This document shows positions 55,060-64,000 of a DNA stretch of 64,000 nt, in pieces. The notes beneath the pieces were generated by a model. That model had not been told where the DNA came from. It saw only the letters and a program-made list of their open reading frames with translations, and ran no database searches. The stretch comes from Aedes albopictus (taxonomy: Eukaryota > Arthropoda > Insecta > Diptera > Culicidae): positions 163,615,963-163,679,962 of the forward strand of contig NC_085136.1 in the NCBI RefSeq assembly GCF_035046485.1. The letters run 5' to 3'. Position 1 is the stretch's first letter, and each line of letters opens with the position of its first letter. Made by a program: the position numbers and the translations under genes.

Positions 55060-56480
55060 GATAGGTCATTAACTGTAGTTGATCTGGCAATACTGGAGTA
55101 GCAACTACAGGCAGTCAATTAGGATCAAAATCAAATATTTTCTGTATTTGCATCTATTTCTCAACCGTATTGTATAGGACGTTTTAGTTACAAAATGCGC
55201 AATTTCTACGTTTACAGATTTTCCTAACATGACAATCTCACTTGAAAATTCGTTCTTTGAATAAGTTCCTTTTCTTATTCACTTATTCGTGGCGCCCAAT
55301 GAAATGAATATGCAAACTCATTAAGCACAATCCACCCTCTCTAAGCATGCAATCTCAACCCTATTTATGTTGAAGTAGCCACCCAACCACTGTGCCAAAA
55401 CTGACGATAAGGCAGGTTCCGGCCAACCGACCGGTACGCCTTCCGATAAAAATAGGTTCGAAAACAATTAACTACCCTTCCGTTGCGAAAGTGATGTGGC
55501 GTGGCGTGGCAGTTCGACAGCAGCGAGTGAGCACGCATATGCAAACACGTACATTTTTTTTCGTTTTGTGCAATCAAACCCAACAATCAACCAACTACCA
55601 TCATTGGCCCCCTAAAGTACCTTATGCGATCGGTAGTAATTACAAACGGTGCAAGACGACGCGACGGTGACGACGACAAGATCTCACCCCATTGCATTGT
55701 TAATTTGCACGAATCATAAAAATTGCACCCCTTTTGATGGTAGTCGTTGCTCGAAAACTAACTAACGGGTAATTACGGGCGGCCGCATTGGAATAAGGTG
55801 CACTTTACGACATTGCTCTGGAATATGCGGTATGTAGTAGGTATATTGCACCAAGAGTACCTCCAGACGGCAGCAGAAGCATTTGTTGAGGAACACTCAC
55901 TTGCGCTCTTAATCACCTGCTGGGGTGTAGTTAAAAATCAATTATAACCCTCCGTATGAACGATTACTCACTGCTTGCACCTCAAATGGCATACACGCAT
56001 ACATTTACGCTGCACACTCTGTATAAAGATCAATAAATCAAACATTATGTATGCGGCGCAACACACCATAGTGTATAATTTAATACTTTCACGGAATACA
56101 TCATCTTTTTGGTCATATGAAATGTATGAAATTTTCAAAACTATTTCCTCTGTATGAGCAAGAAAAGTGCCCGTATAAGAAACTACAATAATTTAATACA
56201 CTATATCCTTGAACAAGTATTTGAAACTTTGGGAGTTTCTTTTGGTTTGCTTTGGTTAAAATAGTACATGTAATATAACTAAGCTCCCGATTTCTCTCAC
56301 GCATAATTTTCTTATTTTTTTGTACCTTGAAAAAAATGTATGAATTTATCAAGTGTCAATTATGTAGCTTACCACGTTAAATCAATATTAGGTGGAATAT
56401 GCATATAAAACCATCAAAGCTTGGACTCTAATATCCGGGACTTAGGAAAAATCACCCCGGATAATCGAGTTTTTTTTTCA
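55060..56480. other. Intron DNA, no feature recognised
   Basis: A more balanced block at about 55380-55830 contains open frames on both strands (55365-55670) without motifs. No splice-bounded exon can be argued. Confidence 0.35.
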
Positions 56481-56489
56481 TTTCACTAG

Positions 56490-57180
56490 CTTATTGTGCT
56501 AGACTTCCTTCTGGAGGTTCTTATAGGATTTTTATCCGGGATTTCCATTCGGGAATTCCATCTTTTGATTACTCCAAAAATGCCATTTTGGATTCATTCA
56601 ACAACTCCTGCTAGGAAACGTATTCCATCCCGTATGCCCCCTGTGTTTCCTTCAGATTCCTTAATGAGTTTCTTCAGGAAATCCTTCAGAGGTTCTTTTA
56701 AGTTTAATGAATTCCGAAGTCTGTTGGGAGTTAGTTCCTTTGAGAAACAGGAGTTTAGTTTTGCATCCAGAAATGCGATCTAGGAATTTGTCCAGAAACT
56801 CCTGAAGGATTACCGATAGAAACTCATGAAGGAATCCCATCACTTCTGTAGGGTTCACACAATAAATTCTTGGAGAATTTCTTGATATAACTCCTGCAGG
56901 ATTCCTAGAAAGAACTTCTGAAGAATTTCCACAAGGTACTCCTTGTGGAATTTCAGAAGTGAGATCTGAAAGATTTTCAGAAATAACTCCTGGATGATTC
57001 CTATAAGCAACACCAGGAGGACTCCCGGAGGGTACTTCTAGAGGATTTGCAGAAGGAACTCCTGGAGGATTACCAAAAGCGACCCCTGGAGGATTCCTAG
57101 GATAAACTTTTGGAGGATACCCAGAGGGAACCTTTAGACGAGACGCAGTAAGAAATTCTGAAGAAATTCCAAAGATGAAT
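56490..57180. repeat. 24-bp-period repeat array, well ordered at 56880-57140
   Basis: Successive units of the AGGAACTCCTGGAGGATTYC type are spaced 24 bp apart. The minus strand translates as an 8-residue period (VPSGSPPG, VAFGNPPG, VPSANPLE) over about 20 units between 56800 and 57140. This is the longest orderly run in the window. It stops at the TA-flanked MITE at 57207. Confidence 0.75.
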
Positions 57181-57206
57181 AGAAATAGACTGTCCCCACT
57201 CGCATA

Positions 57207-59127
57207 CAAGGGATAGACAAAATGATCGGGACAGGCAAAATTTTCACTTTTCAAAAAATGTTCAACTAACTGTAACTTCTCGAAAAGTGCATCGAATATT
57301 CTCAAATTTTTACTGTAAGTTGTGTATCAGTGTTCCAAATTTGGGAAAGATCGGGCGATTCTCCACAAAGTTATAAAGATTCTGGAAAAAGGTAAAATTA
57401 TCCGGTAGCCAACTTTGAGCTGTTATATCTCCGTATTCAACTAACTGATTTCAATGAAATTTTGACCATTCATGACTTATATAATGAACTCTAAAAACGT
57501 TTAACTTAACTTGAAATTTTTAACAAGAGAAAAAGTTATAGCGATTTCACTTATTTCTCGATTTTTTAGTAAATTGATGTATTTTCAATATGTATTTCAT
57601 TACTTTCTCAATTTATTATTGGCTATGTTGTTACTTTCCTTCAAAACACATTTATATATAAGTCATTTAGGGGGAATTTAAATGAACTATGATTTGCATC
57701 TTAAATTTTGAAACGATGTTGGAGTTTTGGATAATTTGGTGCTTTTTTGGAAAAATAATCTAACTGTTATAATTTTCTTTCGTGTTAAGAATTTTAAGTT
57801 ATGTCAAAGGCTTTTCATAGCTCGTTATATAAGTCATTAATGGTCAAAATTTCATTGCATTCGATTCATTGAATACGGAGATATAACAGCTCAAAGTTGG
57901 CTATTACCTTTTCAAGAATCTTTATTACTTCGTGAAGAATAGCCCGATCACGCAGAAAAAAACTATGTTAAAATCAAAAATATTTGGGATAAATTCAATT
58001 AAATTGTCAGTTTGTTCAGGCAACAAAAATAAAACTGTTTGGAGCAAATCTAACGTCACATTTGAAGCAAATGCAATCCATGTTTGAAACAAAAATGCAT
58101 CTTCTGACAGATGATGTTAGAAATAAATGTAAATTTTTTGTTTTTTTTTTGTGGCGGGTCGGCCTTACGAAAATATTTGTTTTCCCATTAAACTTATTAT
58201 GTCACTCTTTCGTTGGAAAACCCACCTCCCATGTTGTACTTTCAATGCTAACATCTTGTATACATCTATTAGATAACATATGCTCCCGAAAACAACGGGA
58301 TTTCGTGGAGACTTTCGGTGAAGTTTGCCTTTTTTGCAGGAGGAAATCTTGTTTGATGTTGCAGCTGCAACTTGTGAGTTTTGTTTATGTTCTCAACGGC
58401 GGAACGGGGGGCTCCTCAATGGGTGTTGTCGAAATAAATGTGTAATAGGGTCCTAAAATTAAAGACGAAATCTCGCTTATATTGAATAATACGATCCAGC
58501 ATGGTATTCTAATCGGAATTGTACTTTACTCGAACTTGAAAAACAAAGGAATAATTAGAAAATTTGAAATAAGTAAAATGGTAAATAGTTCTACTTTGAC
58601 ATTTGAGGTCAACCTTGTGTGACTGAGCTCGACATTTTTCGCACTGGGATTTCAAAAATGTTCCTATCTGACATACACGGTGAAAAAAAGTCACTCAAAG
58701 TATGTGTTATAAGCAAGGGACGAGACAAAAGGCTAAATAAATAAAAATTATATATTTTCAACTATGGTTAATAAAAACGTCAAAAAATGAGTAAATATGT
58801 ACTCTTGAACCATATATGGTGGTTTAAAACAAGAATCCCGATAGGACTTTAGGAGCCTATTGAGTTAGTTTTAAAAATTAAAATTTTAGATTTAAACGTT
58901 TTATCAGTTTACCGAATAAACATGATTTTTTTTGTTTCAAACGAACGAAATTTGGAAATTTGTCTCCGTAATCGTTTCCAAATTTGAAACACTGATACAC
59001 AACTAGTTGATGAACTTACAGTAAAAATTTGAGAATATTCGATGCACTTTTCGAGAAGTTACAGCTAGTTGAACATTTTTTGAAAAGTGAAAATTTTGCC
59101 TGTCCCGATCTTTTTGTGTATCCCCTG
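57207..59127. mobile_element. Large relative of the 23915-24347 MITE with an extra interior of about 1 kb
   Basis: Ends CAAGGGATAGACAAAATGAT and the complement of CAGGGGATACACAAAAAGAT have TA outside (57205-57206, 59128-59129). The outer parts match the 433-bp element. The segment about 57955-58975 has no counterpart there, and 57470-57850 adds an inverted pair around GTCAAAATTTCATTG. The frame 58062-58445 lies in the extra part and has no transposase motif. Confidence 0.7.
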
Positions 59128-59669
59128 TATCAGTCCCTTACGGATAGAAAATCCAGCAAATATGGAACTGTTGTGCGAGTTGGGGCAGTAGAATCCTGCA
59201 CAATTTATTGGAATTATTCAAAATTGAAGTTCCAGAAGGAACTCCTGCTGCAGAAATACCAAAAAGAATTTTTGCAGAAATTCTATTCCCACTTTTACCT
59301 ACAGTATCTGAAACTTTGGAACTTCATTGTCTAATATAGCAACAAAAAACAATGCGATTAATTTTGATTTATGATCATATCTCCTCAGTAAACGATCGCG
59401 GACGGACAAACGTTTCAGGGGCAAACAGACCCTTATTTTAGATCTGCACCTTTTTGCCTCTAAGAAAGATATTTGTCCCGAAAAGTAAATGATAAAAACT
59501 AAAATTTTCCGATAACTATATGTTTTGCTTAACCTTCACGTACCCGACCCCCGACAACTCATTTTTAAAATGCTGGCATTTCGTCAATTTTCATCCGATT
59601 TTTTTTTGCAGTCGCCCTCAATTGATCATGAATTGGTGCAAGTTTTTTTTTATTCTTCAATTCTTCTTC

Positions 59670-59930
59670 TTCTTCTTCTTTATGGCTCGACGTCCCCACT
59701 GGGACTAGGCCTACCTCGCTTCAACAGTGTTCTTTGAGCACTTCCACAGTTATTAATTGAAGGGCTTTCTTTGCCTGCCATTGCATGAATTTGTATATTG
59801 TGAGGCAAGTACAATGATACACTATGCCCAGGGAGTCGAGAAAATTTTCCCGACCGGAACGGGAATCGAACCCGCCGTCTCCGGATTGGCGATCCATAGC
59901 CTTCACCACTAGGCTAACTGGAGGTATTCT
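59670..59930 (-). mobile_element. tRNA-derived SINE, minus strand, nearly complete
   Basis: The inverted A-box CCACTAGGCTA (59906-59916) and inverted B-box GGGAATCGAACCC (59861-59873) are present. The body matches 43590-43805 in reverse, and a (TTC)n tract at 59655-59680 forms the tail. Confidence 0.8.
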
Positions 59931-60173
59931 TCAATTATTTAACCTAATTTACAGCTCTATTGTCCACTAGGGCACTGCGTGAGCGATTCCAATTGGAAGC
60001 TGTACACATACACTTTGTACAGCGCCTAAATGTATTCTATTTCTAATTGTACTACATCGAACTGGTGACCGTTGCGCTGCTTTCACTTTCTACCCTATCA
60101 TGATAGAATGATGAGCTCGAGGATGTTGATGTGTGGCTGTTGATTGTTCCTGTTTCCAGTCCGTTTGAGGGTC

Positions 60174-60341
60174 CATGGACTTATCCACCGATGAACCGAA
60201 TTCATCGCGGTCCGAGAATTTTGACACTAGAGCGGGGCCGTTCCAATCAGAATTGGACGATTCTGATTGGAACAGACCCCGCTCTAGTGTCAAAATTCTC
60301 GGACCGCGATGAATTTGGTTCATCGGTGGATAAGTCCATTA
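60174..60341. repeat. 168-bp near-perfect palindrome
   Basis: ATGGACTTATCCACCGATGA and the following about 60 bp, through GACACTAGAGCGGGGCCGTTCC, are repeated inverted after a centre of about 3 bp (near 60252). Few mismatches separate the arms. Both strands therefore encode the same short peptide. A tRNA-like SINE follows at 60380-60530, so this may be a duplicated and inverted SINE body. Confidence 0.85.
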
Positions 60342-60379
60342 TGGGTTGCCGTTCGCCGATGTCCAAGTATCCGGGTTCA

Positions 60380-60530
60380 TTTGAGCCCAAGTTTGAGCCA
60401 TGGGCTCAGAAGAGGGTCAGTGTCAGCTGCTCTCAGGGGAAAAAAGCAACTGACGAAAGCGCCGGGGCTGGGATCGAACCCATGGCCATCTGCTTATGAA
60501 GCAAACGTGTAGCCACTACGCCACGGGCCC
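60380..60530 (-). mobile_element. tRNA-like SINE head, minus strand
   Basis: On the minus strand, GTGGCGTAGTGGCTA (A box) and GGGTTCGATCCCAG (B box) surround a five-pair anticodon-type stem TTTGC/GCAGA with loop TTCATAA. A CAT anticodon would point to a Met tRNA origin. The ends do not pair as an acceptor stem, so it is a SINE or tRNA relic, not a functional tRNA gene. Confidence 0.65.
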
Positions 60531-60694
60531 GGGCATGGTGGTGCAAGTTTATTACACTCAAGTGGCCATATTATGTCAGGTCATCGGCAGCCAGAGTTTG
60601 AGATCCCTTAACGACAAAAAGCTTCTTTGATTCCCATATAGGTTATCTTGCGTTTCATGTTCAGAGCTGCTAAATTGAATTGAATTTTCGGTAG

Positions 60695-60913
60695 TAGGGT
60701 ATTGGTTCCCTTATTAAGCATGTGGCTCCCATTTTCATCCTACGAAAAACGAAGGATTGAAGCGCTGTTTGTTTTGTTTCTTATTTTTGTATTTTTTGTT
60801 AGGAGTGAGCACGCATGAAAACAAAAAGAACGGAATCAATAGGTGCCGTAATCGCTTGTTTTCGAATAGGATGAATATGGGAGCTTGAGATTACTGATGG
60901 AACACATACCCTA
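60695..60913. mobile_element. 219-bp MITE, inverted copy of 39781-40000
   Basis: It begins TAGGGTATTGGTTCCCTTAT and ends GGAACACATACCCTA. It is collinear in reverse with 39781-40000, with moderate divergence. Confidence 0.8.
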
Positions 60914-61450
60914 TCCACTACTCACTATCGTCGGCCCAATAGAATTGTAAAATTCCGGATCTTAAACTTGCCACAAAATGTAGCTTAGATAATGCAGTAA
61001 TAACTAAACTTACCGGAGAAGCCAAAAAAAGCTTTATTGCTTGACTAAGGTATGCGCACAGCAAAATCTAGCCAAAGAAAATCAAGCAGTAATAATGCAT
61101 TCTAATTTATTCCAAAACCAAAAGCAGTTCATCGTAAAAAAGTATTAATTTACTTTAAATCAACATCAAGACCTTGTTGATTTGGCTTATCATATCCGTC
61201 ATCTCGAGCTTTGCGTTTGAGTCCATCCGTAAAGTTTTGCACAGTACTTTCCAACACTTGCCAAGAAATTTTTATCACCTTTGTGTCAAAATCAATCTTA
61301 TTTTTGATGAAAGCTGTCTTTGTTGACATTTTTTGAATGTTTCAATTCACGGTTACTCAATATTTTTCAATTGGTGTGAGTTTTGGAGGTGTATGAGATT
61401 TTACGTTTGTTGGAAAAATGCGGTACAATTTTCACTTAGTTTTCTGCATA

Positions 61451-62195
61451 GAGTAAAGTGGGGCAAAAGTTCGAGTGGGGTAAGAGTTTCTTTTGAAGTT
61501 TTTGAACTTAATTCAAATCATTTCTTTCGGGTGTCAAGGTTGTTCGAGGCGTTATCTAAAAAGGATCTTTCACTCCAAAAATTATGAAAATTGATCAATA
61601 TTTTGAAAAGTTATGACAAAATGTTGGTTTTAGATCAAAAAAATTGTAATATACGATGGTCCTTCCAGCATGGAATGGAATTGTAATGGAATCGAATTCG
61701 ATATTTTATTTTGGGGCGTGACTAGGTATATTTTGAAGATGCTGTAGCATGTATAACTTTTTGCAAAAAAGATTTGGAAATCATATTTTACCCATAGTGG
61801 GGCAAAAGTTCGAATTGTGGGGCAAGAGTTCGAGTCATGTGGCAACTTTAGGTAAAAACCTAAAATTCTACAAAATGTCCATATTATTTCTAAAAGTGAT
61901 GGAATAAGTGAGAAAATTCGATCAAAGCTAAAAAAAATGCCGTTTTATCTGAATTTGGCAGCAAACTACTGATTTTTGGTGGTAAATATAACCCTGATTT
62001 GGGTGGTAAATATAACCCTGATTTGGGTAAAATCCTGATCGAACTTTAAAGTGTATTCCAGTTCCAACATCAAATATTAGTTGGTTTTAGATATTCTAAT
62101 TACCAAAGTGTCAAAATAGTGTGCTACGGTTAACGAAATTTCATAAACACAAGATTCGAACTTTTGCCCCAGTTGTGGGGCATGAGTTCGAAAGA
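61451..62195. mobile_element. Repeat unit with GGGGCAAAAGTTCGA inverted ends
   Basis: AAGTGGGGCAAAAGTTCGAG at the left and CGAACTTTTGCCCCAG near the right are inverted. Further copies of GGGGCAAAAGTTCGA lie at about 61798-61835. A 24-bp unit starting GGTGGTAAATATAACCCTGA is tandemly duplicated at about 61979-62027. The right end abuts the truncated Tc1-type foldback. Confidence 0.6.
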
Positions 62196-62197
62196 TA

Positions 62198-63094
62198 CTA
62201 AGTCAAAGAAACTTTGAACATGATTTAAAAAAAAAAAAAAACTGTATGTAAACTTAACCCAAAGTTGCCAAATTTTCTAAAAAATTAATATAAACTTATG
62301 GCAGTGTCGCTGGAAATCGGGTCGACCAAATTTTAAGATGAGAGTGGTAATATAACCCATTTTCTATTAGCTTTCAACTGCTTTTTACAGAACTTAGCTA
62401 AAAAATCTAGAAAAAAAGTTATTAAGTAAATTATTCCTTGATGTCATCGACCAAAAGTTTGGGGTCATCCCTCAAAATGATGTATCGGCCAAAAGTTTGG
62501 GGTCACTATCGTAAAACATGGAAAAATGATTAAAAAAAAACGTTATGTTAAAAACATCAAACGTAAATTTAGTTAATTCTCTTTGAAATGAGCCAAAAGG
62601 AATTAAAATTGAACTATAGATGACGAAGATATAACCAAATCACTATTCCATGTTTTACAAAAGTGACCCCAAAGTTTTGGCTGATACATCATATTTTGGG
62701 GTGACCCCAAACTTTTGGACGATGACATGAAGAGTTGATTTACTTAATAACTTTTTTTTCTAGATTTTTTTAGCTAAGTTCTGTAAAAAGCAGTTGAAAG
62801 CTAATAGAAAATGGGTCATATTACCGCTCTCATCTTAAAGTTTGGTCGACCCAATTTCCAGCGACACTGCCGTAAGTTAATATTCATTTTTTAGAAAATT
62901 TGGCAACTTTCGGTTAAGTTTACATACAAAATTTTTAGAAAAAGTTTCTTTTAAATCGTGTTCAAAGTTTCTTTGACCTATTATCTTTTGAATGAAACCT
63001 AGGGTTTTGAAATCGGACGCAAATTGGTGGAGATATGGGCCTAAAAAAATGACATGTTTTTGAGGGGGTGACCCCAAACTTTTGATCGGGAGTG
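62198..63094. mobile_element. Truncated Tc1-type foldback element, second copy
   Basis: It is collinear with 40437-41539 of the complete element and ends in CACTCCCGATCAAAAGTTTG (complement) with TA at 63095-63096. The left end of about 110 bp is missing. Arm identity is lower than in the complete copy. Confidence 0.8.
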
Positions 63095-63099
63095 TATTT

Positions 63100-64000
63100 T
63101 TGAAAGCTCAGTTTTTCAAACCACAATTTCATATTGTTGACCAAACAATATATTTCTTGCTAAACTTCGGTTATTTTTTGATCCTTAGTTAATCTGCAAC
63201 TTTTCCACGTTGTAATGATGTATGAAACCGAATACTTGAAAGCTAACTAAAGTCTGCGAGGACGGTCGTTTAAATGTACATTGTCAGATTTTCAGCACCT
63301 TTGCACAATGGTCGAAAAAACATTAAGTTCGGCCAAAACTCTATTTATGTGTTTAATCGAAGTTATAGGTTGTCTAGATATGTTCTATAGTATTTTTAGG
63401 GTTTCAAAAGGAGTATTCAAAAATTACGTAAGTTCAATAATTTAAAAAATAATATAAATCAGTAAGCCCCACATTTTTGCGTTTTTTTTGTTAGAAAATC
63501 TATTTGAATCCAAATAAATGATCAATTTTTGATCAAATCTAATCAAGTTTGTTCAAAAATTGTTAAAAATGTGGAAAGAAAAAAATTATTTCAGTCAAAA
63601 ATGAAAAAAATAACGTAAAATAAGGTAAAATATATGAAAAACATGATTTTTTTCAATAGCTCTAATTTGAAAACCTGCAATTTTCTGCAGAATATTTAAA
63701 CGTTTTTATGCAGCCCTGAGCATGATGTTTAAGATGAACTATTCGAAATTTCGGCGACACGTGACGACACGAATCATTTATTAACTTAAAAAATACTAAA
63801 ATTCCTAAGGTACAATATATGAAAATTTGAAAAGTTTTGTGACATACATATTAATTTTGCACCATACCTGCATTTAAACAGTCCAACAACAAGCTTTCAT
63901 ATGCTGGATAACATAAAACATATATTCCATTCTCAAAATATTATTATTTTACTTTTTTCGAATGATTCATTTTTCAATTTTATGACTTAGGCCACTTTTG
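63100..64000. other. AT-rich intron DNA, nothing recognised
   Basis: No inverted ends, SINE boxes or coding motifs were seen. Confidence 0.4.

Larger units (their letters stand above)
51748..64000 (+). other. sba: Following intron of the MBD gene, incomplete
   Basis: A GTAGGT donor starts it and no acceptor with a convincing coding continuation appears in the window. Listed mobile elements fill about half. The stretches 55060-56480, 59340-59660 and 63100-64000 carry nothing that I can name. Confidence 0.65.

Noticed and set aside
58062..58445. 127-codon plus frame inside the large MITE relative, considered as a transposase or host exon
   Set aside because: No DDE/D motif, zinc-binding motif or splice sites; composition like chance AT-rich reading.
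60440..60530. Possible tRNA-Met gene (CAT in a 7-nt loop, A and B boxes)
   Set aside because: The acceptor stem does not pair, and the sequence continues into SINE-like flanks. It is better explained as a SINE head.

Overview
The window looks like a repeat-dense piece of a mosquito genome, most likely Aedes (inference). The reasons are AT-rich introns and spacers, GT/AG-bounded exons, several degraded APE-type LINEs with insect-like proteins, a DD37E-type mariner, many MITEs with TA, TTAA or 8-bp target duplications, and tRNA-derived SINEs. No bacterial-style gene organisation, CRISPR array, rRNA or convincing functional tRNA gene was seen.

Only one host gene is convincingly supported, on the + strand. 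Exon 26613-27376 holds the ATG (26637, directly preceded by an in-frame stop) and a His/Gln-rich N-terminus. It ends inside a methyl-CpG-binding-type (MBD) domain. Exon 51624-51747 completes that domain in the correct phase. The intron between them is 24,247 bp. The domain has the Cys-rich form of MBD5/MBD6 and Drosophila six-banded (sba). The second exon ends at a GT donor, and no later coding exon is recognisable, so the gene runs past the right edge.

Left part, 1-26.6 kb. This begins with degenerate 24-bp-period repeats (1-2.1 kb). A three-level nest follows: a LINE (minus strand, about 2.9-7.2 kb) is split by a mariner (3740-6241), which is split by a poly(A)-tailed retroposon (4920-6111) with one intact gag-like ORF. 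Next come a second LINE of the same family (8.0-10.2 kb), a piggyBac-like MITE (11.4-12.2 kb), a Penelope-like GIY-YIG endonuclease fragment (12.3-12.9 kb), and an R1/LOA-like LINE (about 15.9-19.8 kb) lying inside a third copy of the first LINE family. Foldback elements and MITEs fill 22-24.4 kb.

Intron, 27.4-51.6 kb. It contains many MITEs and foldbacks, a 1.48-kb poly(A)-tailed insertion with a duplication of about 20 bp (37309-38791), a Tc1-type foldback nested in another TIR element (40009-41824), and a second mariner (46186-47809) that sits in a LINE and itself carries a hAT-type MITE.

Right part, 51.7-64 kb. This is the next intron of the MBD gene: a 2.5-kb candidate TIR element, more 24-bp repeats, a large relative of the 23.9-kb MITE, SINEs, a 168-bp near-perfect palindrome and a truncated second Tc1-type foldback. 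Most long open frames in the window belong to mobile elements or are chance frames in repeats.
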